64,000 bases of DNA, from positions 170,670 through 234,669 of the forward strand of contig PJRA01000524.1 in the NCBI GenBank assembly GCA_016987375.1. Direction: 5' to 3'. The notes under the pieces were generated by a model. It searched no databases. It saw nothing but the letters and a program-made list of their open reading frames with translations, and was not told the origin of the DNA. Positions 30,298 through 39,883 of this stretch are shown here, piece by piece (the first letter of the stretch is position 1; the number at the start of each line of letters is the position of its first letter). This DNA is from Brachionus koreanus (taxonomy: Eukaryota; Rotifera; Eurotatoria; Ploima; Brachionidae). Made by a program: the position numbers and the translations under genes.

Positions 30298-30615
30298 ATG
30301 TATAAAGTTATATTTTACAAGTTTTTTCTATTTGTGCTGTACTTAACCGCTGGTCTGATGAGTAAATTAAATGAATATTCGAGTGAATCAAGCAATCCGG
30401 TAAGCGAATTGCCAAATGAGTATCCCAATAATATTGGCCAGCCGACTCTTTGGGTCAATCCGTTTGTCACCAGATTTAAAGCACCAACAACTACTGTTAA
30501 AATTTTTACAACTACGACTACCACGCGTAGAACTCTTAAACCACTGGTCAAATCAGCTTTATTGGACAAAATTTTAAGCGGAAGCCAAGATTACAACCAT
30601 CTTGACTACTATTGA
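30298..30615 (+). CDS. Small secreted Thr-rich protein, unknown
   Basis: The 105-codon frame from the ATG at 30298 starts with a signal peptide (YKVIFYKFFLFVLYLTAGLM), continues with a Ser/Glu/Pro-rich stretch, then a threonine run ending in a dibasic pair (TTTTTTRR) and a C-terminus with NHLDYY. A poly(A) signal, AATAAA, follows near 30675. It could be a lineage-specific secreted peptide or a propeptide cut after the dibasic site; no family was recognised. Confidence 0.55.
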   Translation: MYKVIFYKFFLFVLYLTAGLMSKLNEYSSESSNPVSELPNEYPNNIGQPTLWVNPFVTRFKAPTTTVKIFTTTTTTRRTLKPLVKSALLDKILSGSQDYNHLDYY

Positions 30616-30973
30616 AATGTGAACTGAAACACTGGTTATTGAAAAAAAATATTGTTGTTAAACTATTTATTTTTAAATAAAGTTATTAATTTTTATTTTA
30701 AATTAAAATTTATTTTTAAATAGGCCTGATCGGTTACAAACTTTCTTTGAAATGCACCATAATGGTAAAGTTAAAAAACGCATGACTTTCAATTGTAGCT
30801 ATTGATAAGATAATTTCTTACATGAAAAAATACCTTTAATAAAAATAATAAAATTCAATTATTAATCTTAAAGAAAAATTAAAAATTAAATTTTAAAATT
30901 TTGAGAGAAAATTTTAAATTGACAAAATTGACTTATTTGTTTTAATATAATTTTCTTTGGTCGCTTCTTAGTA

Positions 30974-31138
30974 TGGTTTGGTCAGAAGTTGAATGATGCG
31001 ACAGCTTTTCAAATCACCAAAGGATATATTTATGTACCGCTTTATCCATTCTACTACTTCATCTTTTTTCATTGCTTTTTCTCTTTGTTGTTTTTCTAAA
31101 ATTTTCGAATCGCATAGATGAATAAGTTCATTACAGTA
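30974..31138 (-). pseudogene. Orphan coding-like fragment
   Basis: A minus-strand frame of about 55 codons with balanced composition contains MKKDEVVEWIKRYINISFGD followed by LKSCRIIQLLTKPY and a TAA. It has no ATG upstream of the first third and no clear splice acceptor, and a LINE 3' tail lies right beside it. It may be a last exon or a broken gene. The WI..YINI.F.DL pattern faintly recalls calponin-homology folds, which is not enough to assign it. Confidence 0.3.
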
Positions 31139-31189
31139 TTATTAAATGAATAGTATTCAAACAAAATTTTTAAATTTCAATTTTCTTTT

Positions 31190-31345
31190 AGAAGCATTAG
31201 GTCCGTAAAGACACGCAGTCTGCTGTAGCTCTTATTTTTATTTTCTTATTACTTAATCTTTTACTAAAAGCTTTTTTCATGCGACTGAAAGGAAGTACTA
31301 AGGTCCATTCCAAACTGCCAGGGTTTAAACCCAAACTATATTTTT
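31190..31345 (+). repeat. LINE 3' tail, copy 2
   Basis: Shares ACGCAGTCTGCTGTAGCT with the 61-kb LINE (GCAGTCTACTGTAGCT) and then CTGAAAGGAAGTACTAAG, TCCATTCCAAACTGCC and a TTTTTAATAAATAA tail. Only the 3' untranslated end is present. Confidence 0.7.
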
Positions 31346-32767
31346 AATAAATAATTAAATAATAAAATAGGTTAAGAAGAATATAATAAAAGAATTTAAA
31401 TATTTGAAGCTTCAGGTAAAAAGTTTAATTAGTAAAGTAGCAATTAATCAATAGAGTCGGGTTTTCAATGTGTCTTTATTCAAAATCGGCTCTAAATTCT
31501 CTTTATTCAACAAATGGAATGTAATAAATTTAAAAAACTTTCTTTTTATGTTGCCAAAATTATTGTGATCAATTTCATAGTGTCAAAGATAAAAAATTTA
31601 GGTTCTTTTTAAATAAATTATTTTTTAACAAAGTTTCAATAATTTAAATAAATTAATTTTTATTTAATTTACTGTAGATGTGAAACAACAAATGATCACG
31701 CTCAACATATATTTAAAATAATATTTCAAACATTATACCTTAGACTTTATATTATTGCAATATTCCATAAAAGTCAATTAGTCATGCAATGGAATGCAAT
31801 TAAAAAGATTATTCTTATTATCTAGTTTTGGACTTTAACTTTTAAATTAAATTTATTATAAATATTTCTTTGTTATTTTAATTAAAGTGTGAAAATAATT
31901 TTTATATTTTATTTTAAATAAAATTCATCTAAAACAAAAAGAGCCCAGCATTTATTTTCACATAGATTAATTTTTTTATATAAAACCTAAATAATTTAGA
32001 GTTTTATTAAATAGTTGGGATAAAAAATCAAAAATTGATGGCATTGATTTAAATGCCGCACTAAAACATCAAAAACTTGGTTTTAGTGCCTCAAAAAATT
32101 GAATTTTCAAAGTTCTTTGATCTTTGATCTCGAAAGCCTAATAAATGCCAAAATTTTCAATTTTAATTATGTAGAACGAAGACAAAAAATCAATTATATA
32201 AAAGCTATTATGAAATTCAAACACAATTAAAACAAAAATTCTTCCTATATTGATAGTCTAAATTTTACTAAAATAAGATATTTTTTAAAAAAAATTGCAC
32301 AGAGCAACATACTTTATTGTATTTTTCTTGTTCAAATTAAAATTTTAATTTAAAAAAGAATGAATTTTTGTTTTAATCGTATTTTGAAAAATCAATTTGT
32401 AAAAATTTGGCCCCACCCGAGAATTAGTCGAAATTTCATTTTATTACTTAGAATATTGGCTAGCTTCCCCACTTTGCTTTTTAGATAACCAAAGATAAAT
32501 AAATAATGAAAAATTTACAATTAAAAATTAAAGAAAGAGAAAATCCTTTATATATTCATAAGAAAAGTATAATAAAAATTAATTTATCTATTAATAAAAT
32601 ATATGAAAAAAATTTTTTTATGTTGAAAAGCTAAGATACTACGACAAAAAGTAAATAAATTTCAATTTCTCATTTAAAAATAAAAAATATAAAAAAAAAT
32701 TTATTTTTGTCTAATTAAATGAAACAAAAAATCTTTACAAACAGTTTTATTAAAATACCAATTTAAT
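31346..32767. other. AT-rich spacer
   Basis: No supported gene; it ends with the 3' region of the next minus-strand gene, including an AATAAA poly(A) signal around 32745-32752. Confidence 0.4.
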
Positions 32768-33109
32768 TCAGAATTTTTTTGTTGGGTTGATGATGTTTGA
32801 AATGTTGTCCAAAGATCCATTCAACAATTCTTGCAATTGAGTTAAAGCGTTGATAACATCTTGGGGAAGAGCAGTGATGTCTTGCTCGATCAAGTGCAAG
32901 TTGTTGATCAAACTCAGGATATCAGTGATTGATCCCAATGAAGTACCATGGGTCAATGATCCCAAAACGTTCAAGATATTTGAAGTATGTTCACCTGATG
33001 GCAACAAATTCAAGATGCTAGACAAGTCTTTTTGATTTCTTTTGGCAGGAGCAGCAAATGATATATTTGCTACGCCAATAATTAGGAAAAAAGTTATAAT
33101 TTTATTCAT
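32768..33109 (-). CDS. Small secreted protein, unknown family
   Basis: The 113-codon gene starts with a clear signal peptide (hydrophobic IITFFLIIGVANISFA with a likely cut after SFA-A) and a short basic segment (KRNQK). The mature part is rich in Leu, Ser, Asn and Gly with a near-heptad rhythm (LSSILNLL, ILNVLGSL, ITDILSLINNL, VINALTQLQELL), which suggests amphipathic helices. Codon use is clearly less AT-rich than the flanks, as in well-expressed genes. A poly(A) signal lies about 20 bases past the stop. No cysteines and no known domain, so function is unknown. Confidence 0.65.
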   Translation of the reverse strand: MNKIITFFLIIGVANISFAAPAKRNQKDLSSILNLLPSGEHTSNILNVLGSLTHGTSLGSITDILSLINNLHLIEQDITALPQDVINALTQLQELLNGSLDNISNIINPTKKF

Positions 33110-34274
33110 TTTTTTTTTAATTTTTTTAAAAAGTATTTAGTTTTTATAGACTTTAAATTTAAGGTGTTTTATCAAATTGTGTTTTTTTTCTCAATTTTTC
33201 CTACACTTTATTTTAGATTACATTTTGTTATCGATTTCTAAAGAATACATTTTTTTTTAGAATTTTTTCAAATTTTTTCAACGAACTATATTTAATTTTT
33301 AATACTCAATTATGCTTTTAGAAATTTTATCTAACGTTTTATTCTATTTAAATAATTATTATCTTCATGCATATTTTTCCTTAGTATTTTCAATTTTTTC
33401 ACGTAAAATCATTCATTGAAAGATCATTTTTAATTTAATTTTTTTAACTTAATTTTCTTATTACTTTAATTAAGTAGAAGAATAGGTTAGAAAAAAACAT
33501 CTTGATGGCACAAGACCTTTTAAAACAATCTAGCTTACACCGTGTTGTATCTTATTTTTTTGTTGCTATAATCTTTCGATTGATTGCTGAACATATTTTT
33601 CATTGATTTGACTTTGATTGCCATTTTTCTTATTATAAAAATAAAACTTTTTTTTTTTTTTTTCATTGAAATCAATATGATTTTTATACACTTTGGGCAA
33701 AAATATTTCCTAAATTGAAAATAGCTTTAAGTGATCATATTTAGTGATCAAACAATTAATCTAATCCAAAGCAAATAGGCAAAAATTTATCCTTTTCAAA
33801 TAAACCTTTGTTTTTTTTTTTGTTTGTTACTAGATATAAGTATTTAAATTGAACTATCAAGTGATCTTAGAAATTTTTTATTTGTTATCAATGATTTTTT
33901 GTTTGATTTTGTTGAAAATTGTCAAATAAAGCAAAAAAAAAAGCTACATTAATTTTATTAATTATTTAAAAAAAAAAGAAAATTATTTATTTGAACAAAT
34001 GAAAACATGAAATAAAAATTTCAAGTGCTTGGCTTTTTTAGATCGACAAAACACGAAAAAGAAAAAAAAAAAAAGAAAAAAAAGCGCTTTTTAATTGACC
34101 TAAAAATTTAATAAATTTTCTCAGCTTGAAAGGTTTTTTTCTAATTAGTCACATGACTTCTTGACATGACTTCACATTTCTGCAGTTTTTGATTTTAATT
34201 TTGAAATAAATTTAATTTATAGTTCTCTAGAGCCGCTAGCATTCTTTACACTTATTGTCTCAAATGCTCTCACT
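33110..34274. other. Divergent spacer upstream of Frizzled
   Basis: AT-rich 1.2 kb between divergent genes; both promoters should lie here. Long T and A runs only; no site recognised. Confidence 0.4.
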
Positions 34275-36206
34275 ATGAAACAAATACAACTTGTTGTTAT
34301 TTTATTGTTATGGCAAAGGAGCCGGGCCGATCTCAGCGAGGATCTCACCAATCTGTTCCAGCAAAGACAAGGCTCAAAGTACACGGCGTCGGCCAACTCA
34401 ATCGAGCCGACAGACCAGTGCGAGCCTCTGGACACAGACATTCTACCGTTGTGCAAAGACATTGCTTACAACGAGACCAGATTTCCAAATTTTTTGAAGC
34501 AAAAGAGCCAAAAAGAAGCCGCCCAAGACACGGCACTCTACTTGCCGCTGATTCGAATTAACTGCTCGCCAGTTTTAAAGCTCTTCTTATGCTCGCTTTA
34601 TGCGCCGCCATGCGTCAAAAACTACTCTTCAACTTTGAAGCCGTGTCGCGAAATGTGCCAAAAAGCGAAAGCCGGCTGCGAGGACATAATGAAAAAGTAC
34701 TCTGTGCCGTGGCCGGACTACATTGACTGCTGGAAATTTCCGTCATTCAACGGACCTGAGGCTTGTATCACTGACGAAAACTACGCTCAGACATCGCAAG
34801 GCGTACAGCATCAGCGCACCTTCTCTCTCTCAGCACCGGCTAGCACAAACAAATTGGACACGAGCTTTTTGGCCAATTTAACCCCTGAACAACAACAATA
34901 TCTATTAAATTCGCTAATCGGCGCCACGAACACAAACCCGGTCAGCTCTTTGCCAAAACAAAACTACTATCAATTGTACGCGGCTGCTATTGCCGCTGCT
35001 GCTGCGGTTCAAACACAACAACAAAGCAAAAATTATGCTCATCAACGAATTAAATTTGTTTGTCCGCCCATACTTCAATTGATCACTGATACAAAAAACA
35101 CTTATTATTTGACAGTAAACGATGATTATGTGACCAGTTGTGGCATGCCATGTGACAATAATCTATTTGATAAATCCGAAATTAGCTTTGCCAGATCTTG
35201 GATTCTAATCTGGTCGTCACTATGCTTCAGCTCGACACTCATCACACTGCTAACATTTTTGATTGAAACATCACGTTTCCGCTATCCAGAAAGACCTATT
35301 ATATTTCTAAGTGCTTGCTACATGATTGTAGCTATGGGTTTTTTAATCGGATCAAGCTCAAATGACAACTCGATTGTGTGCAAGTCACAAAAGAACGCCA
35401 TGATGCAAAGCAAAGAGTATTTGGTGCAAGGCGTTGAACATTTGCCATGCACTCTTCTTTTTATGATGATTTATTTCTTCGGCATGGCTTCGTCCATCTG
35501 GTGGGTAGTGTTGACACTGACTTGGTTTTTGGCTGCTGGTCTCAAGTGGGGCCACGAGGCCATCGAGAACATATCGTCTTATTTTCACTTGGCAGCATGG
35601 ACAATACCAGGAGTCAAGCTGATAGCTGTTTTGTGGCTGCAGAAAATCGATGCCGACATCCTAAGTGGCATTTGTTTCACTGGCTTGAGAAACATGAACT
35701 TAATGAGAGGCTTTTTGATCGCCCCATTACTCCTCTATTTGATACTGGGAGCTTGTTTTCTGCTAGCCGGCTTCGTCTCTCTATTCAGAATACGCAATGT
35801 GATGAAACACGAAGGAAACAAGACCGACAAGCTGGAAAAATTCATGGTACGCATTGGTGTCTTCAGCATTATGTACATGGTACCAGCCATTATTGTAATC
35901 TGTTGCTATTTTTACGAACAGTCTTCGTATAACAAATGGATTGATTATTGGCTAAAGACAAATTCAATTGAGTTCAATCTGCCGCCTGACTATGTCTCTA
36001 CTATTTTGTATGAGAATGACCGCGGCGCGATGATCTTTTCACTCTTTATGGTCAAGTATGCCATGCTACTGGTAGTTGGCATAACGAGCAGCTTTTGGAT
36101 TTGGTCCCACAAGACTGTGAGCTCGTGGCAGAGATTTTTTGACAAAATTTTCGGTTGTTGTAACACCAACTTCGGGCCCAAGTACAAAAACGAGGCTGCT
36201 GTTTGA
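34275..36206 (+). CDS. FZD: Frizzled receptor, FZD1/2/7 type, intronless
   Basis: The 643-codon frame encodes a Wnt receptor of the plasma membrane. A signal peptide (1-18) precedes a cysteine-rich Wnt-binding domain with all ten cysteines (C49 to C164; LPLCKDIAYN, INCSPVLKLFLCSLYAPPC). An unusual linker with an alanine run follows. The seven-helix part has RYPERPIIFLSACY, FFGMASSIWWVVLTLTWFLA, GWKWGHEAI-like KWGHEAI, LLAGFVSLFRIRNVMKHEG and KLEKFMVRIGVFS. The tail has KTVSSW (613-618), the KTxxxW motif that binds the Dishevelled PDZ domain, and ends EAAV, close to the ETAV end of FZD1/2/7. These features point to the FZD1/2/7 group. A single exon is notable but not unique for Frizzleds. GC content is higher than in the flanks. 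Confidence 0.95.
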   Translation: MKQIQLVVILLLWQRSRADLSEDLTNLFQQRQGSKYTASANSIEPTDQCEPLDTDILPLCKDIAYNETRFPNFLKQKSQKEAAQDTALYLPLIRINCSPVLKLFLCSLYAPPCVKNYSSTLKPCREMCQKAKAGCEDIMKKYSVPWPDYIDCWKFPSFNGPEACITDENYAQTSQGVQHQRTFSLSAPASTNKLDTSFLANLTPEQQQYLLNSLIGATNTNPVSSLPKQNYYQLYAAAIAAAAAVQTQQQSKNYAHQRIKFVCPPILQLITDTKNTYYLTVNDDYVTSCGMPCDNNLFDKSEISFARSWILIWSSLCFSSTLITLLTFLIETSRFRYPERPIIFLSACYMIVAMGFLIGSSSNDNSIVCKSQKNAMMQSKEYLVQGVEHLPCTLLFMMIYFFGMASSIWWVVLTLTWFLAAGLKWGHEAIENISSYFHLAAWTIPGVKLIAVLWLQKIDADILSGICFTGLRNMNLMRGFLIAPLLLYLILGACFLLAGFVSLFRIRNVMKHEGNKTDKLEKFMVRIGVFSIMYMVPAIIVICCYFYEQSSYNKWIDYWLKTNSIEFNLPPDYVSTILYENDRGAMIFSLFMVKYAMLLVVGITSSFWIWSHKTVSSWQRFFDKIFGCCNTNFGPKYKNEAAV

Positions 36207-36752
36207 TTTGACTACATGGTTATGTGTAAAAATTGTGCCAGAGAATGAGATTAATCAATTTCTAAAAAATGTTATTTAAATTTTCATCATAAATAATGGT
36301 GTTTTTTCTTATTTTTAATTTTTTTCAATTGTATGTGATAATTTAGGCTCAGGACCTTGGTAAAGTTTTAAACGTAATCTCTATTTTTTTTTCACTATTT
36401 TATTAATTAATTGATAAACTAAATTTAATTTGTAAATAAATGTCTTGAGTTAATTTTTTTTTGAATTTTTTTTTTTTTTGAAACGAAAAAAAAAGCTGAT
36501 TAAAATATTTTATTCTATGATAAAAATAAATGTTTGCATTTGTTTTTTTTCTCATTTGAACACCTACTAGTCTAATAATTGATTGAGAAAATTAAATTTG
36601 CTATTTTTTTTTGCTGTCTAAACTTAATGAAAAGTTGTTATGAAAATTTTTTTATTTCTAAATTTTGTCGAAAAAAAAAAAACAAAAGTACAATTGATAT
36701 TAACAAAAAATTTTTCAGATATGGCAAAAAAAATGAAAAAAATAAATACAAT
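36207..36752. other. Frizzled 3' region
   Basis: Likely 3' untranslated region, with AATAAA near 36432, then AT-rich spacer. Confidence 0.4.
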
Positions 36753-36964
36753 TTAATTGTTATTCAATAACAAATATTCTAAAGTGATTTTTTCTCTCGT
36801 TTCGCCAAAGATTTCTGAAGGCAAATATTTGCAATTGGGACTTGAGTGTCTGGCCTGGTTGTATTGCTCTTCAAATTCTTTTTCCAACTCTGAATCAGAT
36901 TTATACAAATTTTGGCAACATTTGTTCACATCACGCTCTTCTTTTTCATGATTTATTTTTGAGA
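36753..36964 (-). CDS. Candidate terminal exon of an unrecognised gene
   Basis: A minus-strand frame of 70 codons runs from a plausible acceptor (AATTTTAAG ending at 36965) to a TAA at 36753. It has coding-like composition with EERDVNKCCQNLYKSDSELE, then NCKYLPSEIFGE, and ends EYLLLNNN. It contains three cysteines and no hydrophobic segment. No ATG is in frame, so at least one upstream exon is needed; none was found with confidence between 37.0 and 39.8 kb. No family was recognised. Confidence 0.4.
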
Positions 36965-37544
36965 CTTAAAATTTAAACAAGTTTAAATGAACAGAAGTTT
37001 GAATAAATGTGCTTAAAAATTTGAAAATTTTATTTTATTGAAAAAAAATAGAAAAATAAAACTCTTCAAAAGAAAATTGAGACAAACTTTATTTTACATT
37101 AGTTTTTTTTTTTAAATGAATTTTGAACCTTTTTTCGACAATTTTTTTTTCTTTAATTATTATGTATTTTTGTATGAGGTTTACATTTTTATCAAAATAA
37201 GCTCTTTATCACATTCCATTTCATAGTTATACCGTTTTTGATATTTTTGATTTAAAATTGAATTTTTAAAAAAAAAGCAAGGTCATACCTATTTGAATTA
37301 AATTTTTTTCATTTTTATCGACTATTAAAAATTAATTACGTGATTTAAAAACTATCTTTAAATTCAATAGAAAAAGTCTGTAAGTTAAATATCATAGGAT
37401 TTTGTATTTTCTTATTTTTTTCTATTAGACAAAAAAAAATTAAAGTAGCATATTTTTTTATATAAAAAAGCTAATTTCAATCATGAAAAAATTTAAATTG
37501 TTTAAGTTTTTTTTTCTTTCGTTCTAAAAATGTATCATCCAAAT
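36965..37544. other. AT-rich spacer
   Basis: No supported feature; it may hide the upstream exon of the orphan minus-strand frame. Confidence 0.3.
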
Positions 37545-37765
37545 ATAATTTGTTCAAAATCTCTGAAATTAAGTTTTAATGATTTTCTAATGCGTACACT
37601 ATTTTGCAGATTTGCATAGTTTTTACACAGAATAAATTTTTTGTTATGTATGCTACGCATTATATGATACATTTTTAGAGCTAGTTTCAGACCTAAAGAA
37701 AAAAATTTAACACAATTTAATTTTTGTTTCTAAAAATCATAATGCCGAACCTTGAGCAGTTGTTT
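37545..37765. repeat. Dispersed repeat, uninterrupted copy
   Basis: Matches the two flanks of the hAT-like element at 5238-5318 but reads straight through GTTTTTACACAGA without the insertion, so it is a paralogous empty site. Class unknown. Confidence 0.55.
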
Positions 37766-38328
37766 ATTATATGAACTTTTTAAATAATTTTATACTTTAG
37801 GCTCCTTAGAATAAGCTTGTTTTTGTTTTATATTTGCTTATCATTTTTATTGAATAAAATTTTAAGTAAAAATTATCATTTTAAAAAGTTTTAAGCTTTT
37901 AAGCTTTTAGAGGTTGTTTTTAACTTTATATAAAAATGTCCTATAAAACCAAATCAAAAATTTACAAAATGCATATTTGTACTAATCATTTTTATTAATT
38001 TTTATTTTTAATTTTAAAGATAATATAATAAGAATCAAATGTTAATAACTCTTAATTTTTCATTGTTGTTTGCCGTTAATTGAAATAAATAAATATTAGA
38101 ATTTGAGAACGTACAATTATTTAAATGAAGCTTTTGAACAGTATTTATTTTATATCTATATTAAACCAGTAAAAATTTGAAAATAAAAAATTATTAAAAA
38201 TTATTTTCTTTAAATTTATAAAAATATAAAAATTATTAGTCTCAAAAGGTTACTTAAAAAAACAAAGTGTACAAGAACTGATTCACTTGATTATAATACA
38301 AAAATGGGTCTTTTGAAAATGGTTTTAA

Positions 38329-38542
38329 CACTAGAAAGCCCGAGGGCTTTTTTAGACCCCTTTTAAAAAATTGAAACTTGAATATTTTATGATAGAAATA
38401 AAATTTTGTAAAATAGCTTTTAAAAACTGACCATCTTGTTTTTAATTCTTAAAAAATTTAATTAAATTTCAGAAAAAATATAAAATTTGTCTACATAACT
38501 AAATTTGAAATTTTAAAAAATAATCAGCATGGCTTTCTAGTG
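38329..38542. mobile_element. TTAA-flanked miniature element, copy 2
   Basis: The 214-bp element has perfect 12-bp inverted ends, CACTAGAAAGCC, and a TTAA duplication at 38325-38328 and 38543-38546. The design is that of a piggyBac-type miniature element. No open frame. Confidence 0.85.
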
Positions 38543-38639
38543 TTAAGAGATTAGATGAAAACAGCGAATTAATATGCTGGACAGAAGCCGAACAAAAGGA
38601 ATGGCTTCAAAAGGTTTCAAAGCTATGTAAAACATAAAT

Positions 38640-38907
38640 TTTTTTTCAAGTGGATAATGGGCAGGCGCTCATCTCCTTTTCAAGTACCTTTTTTGAGCAA
38701 CAGCTCCGATCTGACACAGAGGCTACTGCATTGAGTTGATCATCTATACTGCAAATTTTCCCCAGTCGAAACCAGTCCCCCATTTTTTGATGAAAGGGGT
38801 TTAAACATGCGCCCCCTATTGCAGAGATATTTTGAAGATTTTTCCACCCTCAGCGGGTTTTGAACCCTCGATCCTCTGCTTGTATGACTAACGGCTATAC
38901 GGGCTTT
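38640..38907 (-). mobile_element. tRNA-derived SINE, copy 1
   Basis: On the minus strand the element begins with a tRNA-like head: AGCCGTTAGTCATACAAGC as a weak A box region and GGTTCAAAACC as a B box at the right spacing, followed by an unrelated body and an A-rich tail. An exact 12-bp duplication, TAAAACATAAAT, flanks it at 38628-38639 and 38908-38919, proving retroposition. A second copy lies at about 43327-43550. Confidence 0.85.
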
Positions 38908-38919
38908 TAAAACATAAAT

Positions 38920-39883
38920 ATACTGAAATAAAAAATTTTGATTTTCTAATATTGCCTAATATCCTTTAAAATAACAGAAAAAAATTAATGGGAAATTTTT
39001 TAACTCTATTAACCAGATTGCTCCTCACTTGGTTTATCGGACGGTTTAGTTTCAAACATTCATATTTTTTTAAAAGCTTATTTCCAAAATTTATCACTGT
39101 GGCCTTTTAATTGGCCATTTGCTACGACCTAAATTGTTCTCATATGACACCATAAATATAACACTTTGTTAGGAGTTTTTTTCTGATTAAAATGAGTCAT
39201 AGATTGTTTTTTTTCGTTGAGTTTTCAAGAATATATAATCAAAAAACATCTATGAATGACCATTACTTTTAAAAACTGATAAACTTGATCGTTTTAGGTT
39301 TTCATTGAATAACTTTTGATCTATAAAATATATCATCGTCAAATTTTAAACACATATAAAATTGATTATGAGCTTTTTGAAAATATCTTTATTGAAAAAA
39401 ATCTTTATTTAAAGCTATGATTTTTGACCTATTTAAAGTTTGTTTTAGAAACTAGAGAAAAAAACAATAAATCTTCTAAATTTCACTTTTATTTCATATT
39501 TGGTTCATCATTTTGTATACTAAATAAATTTTAGGACAACCATTTTTGGTCACCCGTTAAAATTAAAAGAATTCTGGCTATTCAAAACTCGGACGTCAGA
39601 TCTATTCTTAAAATATTCTGAATGATCTAAGAAATGGATGTTTTATCAAAAGCAAATTTATGCTAAAACTTTCAAAATTTTCATTAGAAATTTTAAAATA
39701 AAGGTTTTATAATTTTTGGGAGAATAAAGCATTGTCACAGTACAAAAAATAAGAACAAATTTAAAGCTTCTAATTTAAACTTTTAATCTAAAAAAGTTTT
39801 GAAATAAAAATTAATTTAGAAGAAATTTTCTTCTAATAGACAAATAAGAAAATAAAAATATAAATCAAAAAAAGACTATTCAA
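38920..39883. other. AT-rich spacer
   Basis: No supported gene between the SINE and the FAM120 stop codon. Confidence 0.4.

Noticed and set aside
28061..33109. TTG codons as translation starts for several frames (for example 28061, 30271, 26353, 23256, 62515)
   Set aside because: Eukaryotic nuclear genes rarely start at TTG; the next in-frame ATG or a splice junction was used where a real gene is supported.
35447..35932. 161-codon second frame within Frizzled
   Set aside because: It overlaps the receptor's conserved membrane region in another frame and shows no domain; it is a shadow of the real gene's better base composition.
38640..38907. Functional tRNA gene
   Set aside because: Although A- and B-box-like motifs are present, the cloverleaf is not complete and the sequence continues into a SINE body with a target duplication.
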